Below, piece after piece: positions 16,831 to 23,896 of a DNA stretch of 64,000 nt. This DNA is from Gimesia fumaroli (lineage in GTDB: Bacteria > Planctomycetota > Planctomycetia > Planctomycetales > Planctomycetaceae), in NCBI RefSeq assembly GCF_007754425.1, contig NZ_CP037452.1, positions 5,431,164 to 5,495,163 of the forward strand, given 5' to 3'. A program made the translations under genes and the position numbers. Each line of letters opens with the position of its first letter. Within the stretch, counting starts at the first letter, position 1. Under the pieces are notes generated by a model. That model did not search any database. It saw nothing but the letters and a program-made list of their open reading frames with translations, and was not told the origin of the DNA.

Positions 16831-17588
16831 ACCTTGATCCTCGATTACAAAACCAGGTCGAACAACATCCGTATCCGCTGCTGTTTGCAACAATCAGCGG
16901 TTCGCATATTTACGGCTTCCCTTCTCCTGATTCCGACTACGATCTCAGGGGCATCCACATTCTGCCTCTGGAAACGGTCATTGGATTGAAAGGGGGACAG
17001 GAAACTGTAGAGCGTTCGCGCATCGTCGAGGGGATGGAGATTGATCTCGTCACTCATGATGTCGGCAAGTTCTTTCAGCTGATGCTCAAGAAGAACGGCT
17101 ATGTGCTGGAGCAATTACTCTCGCCCCTGGTCGTGCATGCGACACCCGAATACGAAGAGTTGAAGGCACTTGCTCCCGACTGTGTGACGAAATATCACGC
17201 GTACCATTATCTCGGTTTTGCGGCGACACAGTGGAAACTGTTTCAGAAAGAGGATCCGCCGCGGGTCAAGCCGCTGTTGTATGTCTATCGAGTGCTGCTC
17301 ACAGGGTTGCATCTGATGCGGACCGGCGAGGTCGAACCGAATCTGATCACCTTAAATGAATCAGCCGGTTTGTCCTATATTCCGGAATTGATCGAACGCA
17401 AACTTCACGGGGCAGAACAGTCAACACTGGATGCCGCCGACATGGAATTTCATGGACGCGAATATCAGCGACTCGTGGGGGAACTGGAGCAGGCGATGGA
17501 GACAACCAGTCTGCCTGAGAAGCCCCGCGCCACGGAGGCGTTGAATGATCTGCTGGTACGAATTCGTCTGGCAAGTATCAATGATTGA
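16827..17588 (+). CDS. Second YcgL-like nucleotidyltransferase
   Basis: A 253-residue paralogue of the preceding protein without the N-terminal beta domain. GSHIYGFPSPDSDYDLRG gives GS at 25-26 and aspartates at 37 and 39. MEIDLVTHDVGKF probably supplies the third acidic residue. A helical C-terminal region follows (RVKPLLYVYRVLLTGLHLMRTGEV), matched by WKHVMHLIRLLISGITLLREGY in the first copy. The 4-nt overlap with the first copy suggests balanced production, perhaps of a heterodimer. Substrate is unknown. It could be a CCA-like 3'-end repair enzyme or a tRNA or protein nucleotidyltransferase. Confidence 0.8.
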   Translation: MNLDPRLQNQVEQHPYPLLFATISGSHIYGFPSPDSDYDLRGIHILPLETVIGLKGGQETVERSRIVEGMEIDLVTHDVGKFFQLMLKKNGYVLEQLLSPLVVHATPEYEELKALAPDCVTKYHAYHYLGFAATQWKLFQKEDPPRVKPLLYVYRVLLTGLHLMRTGEVEPNLITLNESAGLSYIPELIERKLHGAEQSTLDAADMEFHGREYQRLVGELEQAMETTSLPEKPRATEALNDLLVRIRLASIND

Positions 17589-18063
17589 TCAAGATAATAT
17601 CATCATTGACTTTCTGAGAACGGGAAAGCTGGGACCACTCAAGCTGGGCATGAGCCGTACGCAGGTGATTGAAGCGATTGATATTCCTGACGCTGAGGGG
17701 TACCAGCGCAGAAAAGATCCACAAAACAACTGTGTTCTGCTCTATGGGGAAACGGATAAAGTCAATCTTCAATTAGCAATCCATCAGGGTAAGCTGACTG
17801 GTATCTGGTTGTATTTTTATGGCAATGATAATCTCTCATCTCTCCCTAATTGGATGACAATGAAATCATGGCTTTTAACAGGATCCTCGTCCATCAATCA
17901 TTTTTTTTCAATCGCCGATCAAACCGGCCTCGCCTGGCGACTCGATCAATCATTGACTGATGAAGACCAGACAACTCTCTTACTTTCGCGGACAAATCTC
18001 AAGCTGATATGGGATTTTGATCTAAATTCCCTGTATGCCATTATGCTAACCAGCTATCAGTAG
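17581..18063 (+). CDS. Unknown protein, last gene of the RNA-repair operon
   Basis: A 160-residue cytosolic protein that I cannot assign. The N-terminal FLRTGKLGPLKLGMSRTQVIEAI is a pattern seen in several uncharacterised families in which a GxLGPLKLGM turn precedes a helix. The rest alternates strands and a few helices (VNLQLAIHQGKLTGIWLYFYG). The ATG at 17581 overlaps the preceding stop by 8 nt, so its translation is coupled to the second nucleotidyltransferase. It could be an immunity-type or regulatory protein. No catalytic motif is visible. Confidence 0.65.
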   Translation: MIDQDNIIIDFLRTGKLGPLKLGMSRTQVIEAIDIPDAEGYQRRKDPQNNCVLLYGETDKVNLQLAIHQGKLTGIWLYFYGNDNLSSLPNWMTMKSWLLTGSSSINHFFSIADQTGLAWRLDQSLTDEDQTTLLLSRTNLKLIWDFDLNSLYAIMLTSYQ

Positions 18064-18242
18064 AATTCATTTCAGGTTCCATTGAGCTACTCATCGCCCC
18101 TTTGTGAAATTAACATGAATTTTAATTTTTCCAGACACTATTTTGAGCACAGGAGACTCATTATAAGTACAATTGTTTAAAAACAGGACAGAGTTCCACC
18201 ACAGGCTTATTATCGATGTGTCCCCAAACAGGATTCGAACAC

Positions 18243-18980
18243 ATGAGGAATTTCAGATTCTTCTTACTCGCTGTGTGTTGTTACGCTTGTTACTTGCTAG
18301 CACCAATAATTTTAATCGCCGAAAATCCAGACAAAGCCAAGGTGCAATACGGCTTAAAATTTGACGGCAAGGACAGCTATGTCACACTGCCACACGTCAA
18401 TTTTTCTGAATGGAACGCGTTTACGGTTGAAGCTTGGGTCAAGGACTGGAGCGGCAGAATCTGCTGTGAGGGAGTTGAGGGAGATCCGGAAAACAGCCTG
18501 TGGATCTCGATTCGTGCGAACAGGCACTCGACCGGTTGGGAAAGTGATAACGGCACGAATTATTCAGCCCCCGTTGATCCCAATTCCGAAGCAGGCTGGG
18601 ACCACGTGGCACTGGTGTATGATGGAAACGAGCAGGCGATTTACCTGAATGGCAAACTCGTCCACAAGATGACCGCACCGAAGCCAGGGCCCTTTAATCC
18701 CGAACGGAAACTTTTTCTGGGCGCTCAGGAAAAATGGAAAGAGACGCAAACCAAACCTGCCGGACTGTTCGGAAAAGGCACAATGCGGATGTTTCAGATT
18801 TCCAAAGTCGCTCGATATGACAAAGAATTTGAACCGGCAGAATCCAATAAGGCAGACGAGAACACAGTCGTCTTATTTGATTTCCTGAAACCGGACAAAA
18901 CCAAATTGCTTGACAGCTCTAACAACAAACAAAACGGAATCATCCACAGTGCCCAGTGGGTTACTGTGCTGACGGATTAG
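18243..18980 (+). CDS. Secreted LamG-like lectin-fold protein
   Basis: A 245-residue exported protein. A signal peptide spans residues 1-27 (MRNFRFFLLAVCCYACYLLA). One concanavalin-A-like LamG domain follows (LKFDGKDSYVTLP, FTVEAWVKDW, WDHVALVYDGNEQAIYLNGK, LFLGAQEKW, FQISKVARYD). Such domains are abundant in planctomycetes and bind sugars or proteins. The ATG at 18243 is chosen because it starts the signal peptide; the frame itself opens at 18216. The gene stands alone and its last 20 nt overlap the convergent arsI gene. Confidence 0.8.
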   Translation: MRNFRFFLLAVCCYACYLLAPIILIAENPDKAKVQYGLKFDGKDSYVTLPHVNFSEWNAFTVEAWVKDWSGRICCEGVEGDPENSLWISIRANRHSTGWESDNGTNYSAPVDPNSEAGWDHVALVYDGNEQAIYLNGKLVHKMTAPKPGPFNPERKLFLGAQEKWKETQTKPAGLFGKGTMRMFQISKVARYDKEFEPAESNKADENTVVLFDFLKPDKTKLLDSSNNKQNGIIHSAQWVTVLTD

Positions 18981-19476
18981 ATCCGGTCTCTGCATTGGAG
19001 TCCGGACACGCTTTCAATGTCACCATTTCGGGGCCGCAACAGCCTGATTGGGCATAGAGTTCATCCTTCGCGTCGGCTTCGAGGACCACGAAGACTTCCC
19101 ATTTATGTCCATCGGGATCAACGGCCCAGACCTTGTCCTGCACCGCGTAACAACAGGTGGTCGCTTCTTCCGTAATCGTTTTGATCCCGGCTGCCTTGAA
19201 GCGATCCATGGCAGCATGCACTTCCGCCACCGACTTGACCTGAATGCCAAAATGCGCTGAACCGCCTTCGACGGTCACATCGCCATCGACCTCATTGAGA
19301 GTCAGATTGACCGAAGGATCGACGGGTTCATATTTGGCATAGCGGGGGCGTTCCTTACTCGGCTTAACGCCCAGCAGGATCTCGTAAAACGGTTTTGACT
19401 GTTCCAGATTGGAAACGTTGAGTGCCACATGCAGGCGATACTGGCCGGGAAATTCGACGGCGGATTCCTGATTCAT
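18961..19476 (-). CDS. arsI: ArsI/CadI-family vicinal-oxygen-chelate metalloenzyme
   Basis: A 171-residue protein of the glyoxalase/dioxygenase fold that includes ArsI, the Fe(II)-dependent C-As lyase that demethylates trivalent organoarsenicals. It has LHVALNVSNLEQSKPFYE, SAHFGIQVKSV and the vicinal Cys pair in EATTCCYAVQDKVWAVDPDG, with His and Glu metal ligands. A further C-terminal SGCCGPE could also bind As(III). AAGGAG sits 6 nt before the ATG at 19476, so that start is preferred to the one at 19497. It is the last gene of the ars operon. Confidence 0.88.
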   Translation of the reverse strand: MNQESAVEFPGQYRLHVALNVSNLEQSKPFYEILLGVKPSKERPRYAKYEPVDPSVNLTLNEVDGDVTVEGGSAHFGIQVKSVAEVHAAMDRFKAAGIKTITEEATTCCYAVQDKVWAVDPDGHKWEVFVVLEADAKDELYAQSGCCGPEMVTLKACPDSNAETGSNPSAQ

Positions 19477-19519
19477 TGTCTTCTCCTTATTATTCATGAT
19501 TACTCATTCAATTCTATTT

Positions 19520-19939
19520 TTAAGCGGATTCATCAGCTAAAAACGTTTGTATTTTTGTTTTGATTTCATCGCGAACGCGGCGGAATGTTTTCATTTTTTC
19601 TGCATCAGAGCCCGTCGCATCCGCAGGATCATCAAAGGGCCAGTGCAGTGTCAGCGTGGCGCCCGTGAAGACCGGGCACGATTCTTTGGCGTTGTCGCAA
19701 ACGGTGACGACGATATCGAACTTCTCATCGGTAAACTGGTCGAGTGACTTGCTGGTATTCTCTGACAGATCGATGTCCAGCTCACGCATTGCTTCAATCG
19801 CCAGCGGATGCACGTAGCCAGAGGGTTTGGAGCCGGCCGAGTCTGCCTGCCATTCACCAGCGCCCAGCGTTTCCCAGAGTTCTTCCGCCATCTGCGAACG
19901 ACATGAATTTCCTGTACATAAAACTAAAACACGTTTCAT
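19520..19939 (-). CDS. arsC: Thiol-dependent arsenate reductase ArsC
   Basis: A 139-residue arsenate reductase of the low-molecular-weight tyrosine phosphatase fold. CTGNSCRS is the P-loop with nucleophilic Cys8. The relay cysteines are in VTVCDNAKESCPVF, and WPFDDPADATG carries the acidic residue. This Cys set is that of thioredoxin-coupled ArsC, which reduces As(V) to As(III) for export by Acr3. It lies between the Cys-rich small gene and arsI. An AAAGG site precedes the start. A second, frameshifted copy lies upstream of acr3. Confidence 0.93.
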   Translation of the reverse strand: MKRVLVLCTGNSCRSQMAEELWETLGAGEWQADSAGSKPSGYVHPLAIEAMRELDIDLSENTSKSLDQFTDEKFDIVVTVCDNAKESCPVFTGATLTLHWPFDDPADATGSDAEKMKTFRRVRDEIKTKIQTFLADESA

Positions 19940-19968
19940 TTCTTGAATACCTTTTTTATAAAAGATGA

Positions 19969-20232
19969 TTACTGACTGGCTACAGCAGATTCCAAAGCCA
20001 GTTTAGCTATGCTGAGTTTATAACAACTTTCGAATTGAACACACAGCTGACACGCTTCCCACTGATCATTATTAATCTCAATCGAACGATCAGAGTGCAC
20101 TGGAAGTACACTCCCTTCTGGCTTTTTCATCCAGACGGTGAATACTTTGCCTACGTTCGGTATGTTATCTTTCAAATGCAGGCTGTCGGGGAACATGTTT
20201 CCATGGCAGCCTTTTTGCTTTTCATTTTGCAT
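19969..20232 (-). CDS. Small cysteine-rich protein in the ars operon, unknown
   Basis: About 87 residues, not recognised. It has cysteines near the N-terminus (KGCHGNMF) and a C-terminal CQLCVQFESC cluster that could bind As(III) or another soft metal. There is no signal peptide. It sits between acr3 and arsC on the same strand. The GTG at 20241 overlaps the acr3 stop, and the ATG at 20232 is the likelier start. A metallochaperone role would fit the operon but is speculative. Confidence 0.6.
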   Translation of the reverse strand: MQNEKQKGCHGNMFPDSLHLKDNIPNVGKVFTVWMKKPEGSVLPVHSDRSIEINNDQWEACQLCVQFESCYKLSIAKLALESAVASQ

Positions 20233-20237
20233 GATTG

Positions 20238-21482
20238 TCACTCATTTACAGAAACAGTCGTCGTTGATTTTGTCTCAGAGACATCGGTACTCGTCTGATG
20301 TGGAAACCAGTTTTGAGTCCTGACACAAAATCGGACGAGCATCAGCATTAAAGGAACTTCGATTAAGACACCTACGACCGTTGCCAATGCAGCTCCCGAC
20401 GAGAGTCCATACAGCATCGTTGCTGTCGCGATGGCGACTTCGAAGTGGTTCGACGCACCGATCATGGCCGTGGGAGCGGCACTTTCGTAGGTCAATCCCA
20501 GCGCTTTTGAAAGCAGATATCCCAGTGCGAAAATCGCAACAGTCTGGATAAACAGTGGGATCGCAATCCAGAGAATCGTCATGGGATTACTGAGAATCGT
20601 TTCTCCTTTAAATGAGAACAGCAGAATCAAGGTTACTAACAATGCCACAATCGTAACCGGTGTTAGTACGTGGAGAAATTTCTCTCGAAACCATGTTTCC
20701 CCTTTACTGGCGATCAGCCATTTACGGGAAAAGAACCCTGCCACCAGAGGCAGAGCCACATAAACACCAATCGAAAGCAGCAATGCCTGCCAGGGAACTG
20801 GCAATTTTCCCACTCCCAACAGAAAGCCTCCCAGGACGCCGTACAACACCAGCATCGTCAGAGAATTAATGGCGACCATTACCAATGTAAGCCCATTACT
20901 TCCTTTTGCCAGATACCCCCAAACTAGCACCATGGCTGTACAGGGTGCGATCCCCAGTAGAATGCAGCCGGCCAGATAGCTTCGCCAGAGGGGAACTTCC
21001 AGCATTTTCACGCCATCCACGAGCACCACTTTCCCGGCGCCGTATTCAACACCGACCGCCAGGTCGGCACCAAAGGGCAATTTGACATAGTCGACCGCCT
21101 CGGGGCCAATGAATGACAGAAACAGAGTCCCCAGAAAAAAGTTGGCGATCGCATACATCGTGAATGGTTTGACGGCCCAGTTGATAAATAGCGTCAGTCC
21201 CACGGGTCGAACTGATTTCCCCGCTTTCAAGACCTCGGCAAAATCAATTTTCACCATGATGGGATACATCATGAAAAACAGACAGACGGCAATCGGAATC
21301 GAAACAACGGGCGCATCATTTACATAGATCGCCATCCGATCGAGAGTCTGAGCCACACCCGGTGCGACTTTACCTAATACAATCCCGACGAGAATACAAA
21401 GTCCAACCCACAAGGTTAGATAACGTTCAAAAAAACCCATGCTTTTGGTTTCGATCGCCGAGCAATCACTGGCTGCACTCAT
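20238..21482 (-). CDS. acr3: Acr3-family arsenite efflux permease
   Basis: A 414-residue inner-membrane protein with about ten helices, typical for Acr3. The conserved [18 protein letters not shown] contains the cysteine essential for arsenite transport. [19 protein letters not shown] is the second family signature. It exports As(III) made by ArsC. AAAGGAG precedes the start. The frameshifted arsC copy ends 7 nt upstream, and the small Cys protein follows directly. Confidence 0.95.
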   Translation of the reverse strand: MSAASDCSAIETKSMGFFERYLTLWVGLCILVGIVLGKVAPGVAQTLDRMAIYVNDAPVVSIPIAVCLFFMMYPIMVKIDFAEVLKAGKSVRPVGLTLFINWAVKPFTMYAIANFFLGTLFLSFIGPEAVDYVKLPFGADLAVGVEYGAGKVVLVDGVKMLEVPLWRSYLAGCILLGIAPCTAMVLVWGYLAKGSNGLTLVMVAINSLTMLVLYGVLGGFLLGVGKLPVPWQALLLSIGVYVALPLVAGFFSRKWLIASKGETWFREKFLHVLTPVTIVALLVTLILLFSFKGETILSNPMTILWIAIPLFIQTVAIFALGYLLSKALGLTYESAAPTAMIGASNHFEVAIATATMLYGLSSGAALATVVGVLIEVPLMLMLVRFCVRTQNWFPHQTSTDVSETKSTTTVSVNE

Positions 21483-21489
21483 CGTCGTT

Positions 21490-21953
21490 TTACTCCTTTG
21501 TCTCTAATTGAACATCAATCGCGGAAGACTTGTTATTTTGAATAACCCACTCCTGTATTCGTGCCTCTATCTGGTCTCTCACCGAACGAAATTTCATGAG
21601 CTGCTCAAGTTCATCACCATTAAAGTCAACCGGATCTTCAATTCTCCAGGATTCCGTAAGAAGTGAGAAAGGCCACACGTGCGGACAGGAATTTTCCGCT
21701 TTCTCACAGACAAAAATCACCCATTTGGGACTTGTTTTTCCCAGATATTCAGGGAGTGATTTCGACCGATGTCCTGTAAGATCAATGCCAATCTCGTCCA
21801 TTACCTGGATCGTCAATGGATGAACTCCCTGGGATTTAACCCGGCACTATGAACATCATATTGATCTCCTGCATGCTGCCTTAAAAAAGCTTCCGCCATC
21901 TGACTGCGGGCAGAATTACCAGTGCAAAGAAACAAAACCATGGATTTACTCAT
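21490..21953 (-). pseudogene. Frameshifted second arsenate reductase
   Basis: Two frames together make one low-molecular-weight phosphatase-type ArsC. The first half ([20 protein letters not shown] to [11 protein letters not shown]) stops at a TGA at 21813-21815. The second half resumes one frame over (TIQVMDEIGIDLTGHRSKSL, VCEKAENSCPHVWPF). Restoring one base near 21826 would read the usual NPxE(V/I)HPLTIQVM join. The P-loop is [14 protein letters not shown] precedes the ATG at 21953. All catalytic parts survive, so the lesion is recent, a sequencing error, or a programmed shift. The intact copy at 19520 could cover its function. Confidence 0.8.
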
Positions 21954-22026
21954 TAATGGTCCTCTTAAATTGACATCCATTTCGCGCTCTGAACATAACA
22001 GGGTCGACATCGAGATTCCGTTTGTA

Positions 22027-22419
22027 TCACCAGAGGGACAGTCTAAAAACGACATGAATTTTTCCCCTCTCTTCATAAGCTGTCAGCTTAATATCATGTA
22101 TTTCCGAGTGATAAGTTTTCCTCAAATCAACCTGACCTTCCGCTTCAGAAAGAATGCGGTACCTACCGCCGATCTGTTTGCCTAACCATGTTCGATATTC
22201 TTTCCAGCTCTGGCCTGTGTCGATGGTCCATTCTGAAGTTCTGCTCCATTCTTTTGTAGTGATTTGGGGTACTGTCGCTTCCGTATCAGCGGGTAAAAGT
22301 AATTCGTAATTCTGAGTCAGCAACTTATTGAAATTGCTTTGGGTGTATGTTGATCTCATCCAAAAAAACAATAGCGACAGAATGAATACAAAAAAAATCG
22401 TAAGGGTGGTTTGACGCAT
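22027..22419 (-). CDS. Small membrane-anchored protein in the ars operon
   Basis: A 130-residue protein with an N-terminal hydrophobic helix at residues 4-21 ([16 protein letters not shown]) and a mixed exported domain ending VVFRLSLW. I do not recognise a family. It starts 4 nt after the tiny lipoprotein-like ORF at 22423-22518 and runs into the region just upstream of arsC', so it belongs to the arsR-acr3 transcript. No cysteine is present, which makes direct As(III) binding unlikely. Confidence 0.6.
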   Translation of the reverse strand: MRQTTLTIFFVFILSLLFFWMRSTYTQSNFNKLLTQNYELLLPADTEATVPQITTKEWSRTSEWTIDTGQSWKEYRTWLGKQIGGRYRILSEAEGQVDLRKTYHSEIHDIKLTAYEERGKIHVVFRLSLW

Positions 22420-22422
22420 TGG

Positions 22423-22518
22423 TCAATGCCCCCCTTCACTCGAGCAACCCAGAACCCCAATTAGAATCAATGTCAGAACCATCAGTAGTCCACCAATGAA
22501 ACAAATCCTCGCATTCAA
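22423..22518 (-). CDS. Tiny lipoprotein-like ORF
   Basis: A 31-codon frame encoding MNARICFIGGLLMVLTLILI then GVLGCSSEGGH, a complete lipoprotein signal with an LGC lipobox and only six further residues. The TTG start overlaps the stop of the preceding tiny ORF, and the next gene starts 4 nt after its stop. Such tight spacing suggests real, coupled translation. Confidence 0.45.
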   Translation of the reverse strand: MNARICFIGGLLMVLTLILIGVLGCSSEGGH

Positions 22519-22601
22519 CTCGGATGTAATAACCAGGCTGTTATAAAAAAAGCACCTGCTGCTGATGCTATTCCAATGAGACTCTGGAATAAGCGTTTCA
22601 T
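22515..22601 (-). CDS. Tiny single-helix membrane ORF
   Basis: A 28-codon frame (MKRLFQSLIGIASAAGAFFI then TAWLLHPS) consisting of one membrane helix with a basic start. It is the first of three tightly packed small membrane ORFs after arsR. Its stop codon overlaps the TTG start of the next ORF. A regulatory or transporter-subunit micropeptide is possible. Confidence 0.4.
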   Translation of the reverse strand: MKRLFQSLIGIASAAGAFFITAWLLHPS

Positions 22602-22655
22602 CGAAAACCTAATACATTCCATATTGGCAATATAGCCATACAACCATTAAAAAAA

Positions 22656-22976
22656 TTATTCTACAGACTGTTTACGCCCCTCGAGATCGGCCAGGAGTAC
22701 CGTTTCCATACACGAGAAAAACCCGTCCAGGCAGCCACAGGTCACACGGTAGTAGCTGAGAGTCCCCTCCTTCCGAGAATCGATCAGGCCGACTTCCTTG
22801 AGGATGGCTAGATGCTTGGAAACAGTCGATTGATCTGCGCCGACTTTCTCCGTTAAGTCGTTAACGCACATCTCCTGCTTCTGGAGCAGATCCAGCATCA
22901 GCAGCCGGCTCGGATGTGCCATCGCTTTGGCAATCTTCGCGCGGGCTTCATATTGTTTGCGTGTTTTTTCTTTCAT
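22656..22976 (-). CDS. arsR: ArsR-family arsenic-responsive repressor
   Basis: A 106-residue winged-helix repressor. The reading head is MCVNDLTEKVGADQSTVSKHLAILKEVGL with wing EGTLSYYRV. Cysteines in VTCGCLDGFFSC are well placed to bind As(III) and release DNA, as in other ArsR variants with C-terminal Cys sites. It is the first gene of the minus-strand ars operon. The upstream sequence contains repeated ATACC/CCATA half sites (22981-23001) that could be its operator. Confidence 0.9.
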   Translation of the reverse strand: MKEKTRKQYEARAKIAKAMAHPSRLLMLDLLQKQEMCVNDLTEKVGADQSTVSKHLAILKEVGLIDSRKEGTLSYYRVTCGCLDGFFSCMETVLLADLEGRKQSVE

Positions 22977-23295
22977 GGCAATACCGCCATAATACCATAT
23001 CGTTATTTTCTGTCAACCGTCTGAATACAAATTGGCTGCCCACTGGAAAAAAAACGCGTTCTCAATCTGGACTCTCTTGCCCCCTGATATCCGATTATCT
23101 TATCCCTATATATATTTATGACTTACATCTCACAACTGACCATCAACAGTAAATTAGTTTCTTGAAAACCAACCCTTTTATGGATATTGACATCCACTTT
23201 CGACTCGCTACACTGGCACAAAACCGGACCCACCAGTCCTGTTTTGTTTATGAAATTGGTACCCGTATTCAATCTGACAAAAGGAAATGAAAGAC
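22977..23295. other. Divergent intergenic region arsR / DUF3365
   Basis: About 320 nt with no supported gene. It must hold the arsR promoter (half sites ATACC and CCATA at 22981-23001) and the promoter of the haem protein. An AT-rich stretch lies at 23085-23120. I see no convincing FNR, NsrR or NorR site. Confidence 0.4.
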
Positions 23296-23838
23296 ATGTT
23301 GAAAATTGTGACAGCGCTTGGCACAACAGTTCTGCTTCTGACATTGGCTGTAAGTAACTTTGTTGCCGCTGAGACGCCGCAGGAAATTAAACAGGCCGGG
23401 CCTTCAAAGGCGGCACTTGAACGAACCCGGAAAACAGTGAGGATGCTGGATGACATTTACAAGTCGTCTATTGTGCTCATCACCGACAAATATGTGAACG
23501 ATGAAAACGACTATCCGGCCGGCAGCGCATTCGTGGCTCTCTTTAAGTCCATGGATAAAAAGGGCTACCACAAAGTCCGCCTGATCGATTTGACAGGCGA
23601 ACCTTATGAGGCGGAAAATGTCGCCAATGATGACTTCGAAAAACAGGGAGCAAAGCAGTTACTTGCCGGAAAAGCCCTTGTCGAGCAGATCATTGAAAAA
23701 GACGGAAAACCCTATCTGCGCACGATGACCCCGGTTCCCGTTGTCATGCAGAAGTGCGTCATGTGTCATCCGCATTATGCAGACGCGAAAAAAGGAGCTG
23801 CTATCGGGGCCATGAGCTACACGCTACCGATTGAATAA
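23296..23838 (+). CDS. Exported DUF3365 (Tll0287-like) c-type haem protein
   Basis: About 180 residues. A signal peptide runs through LGTTVLLLTLAVSNFVAA. The mature domain ends with QKCVMCHPHYADAKKGAAIG, whose CxxCH motif binds haem c covalently, as in the Tll0287-like haem sensor family. An AAAGGA site fits the ATG at 23296 better than the one at 23287. It lies 58 nt upstream of the nitric oxide reductase gene. As a periplasmic haem protein it may sense NO or redox state, or donate electrons. That role is inferred from position. Confidence 0.85.
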   Translation: MLKIVTALGTTVLLLTLAVSNFVAAETPQEIKQAGPSKAALERTRKTVRMLDDIYKSSIVLITDKYVNDENDYPAGSAFVALFKSMDKKGYHKVRLIDLTGEPYEAENVANDDFEKQGAKQLLAGKALVEQIIEKDGKPYLRTMTPVPVVMQKCVMCHPHYADAKKGAAIGAMSYTLPIE

Positions 23839-23896
23839 TCGTCACTTGATGCTGAATCACATCAAATATCAACCTTAGCATGGAGAACTGGCTGTC

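Noticed and set aside
23846..23865. TTGATG/CATCAA inverted repeat before qNOR, tested as an FNR box
   Set aside because: The spacing is 8 nt instead of the 4 nt of FNR/DNR sites, so only a weak hairpin remains.
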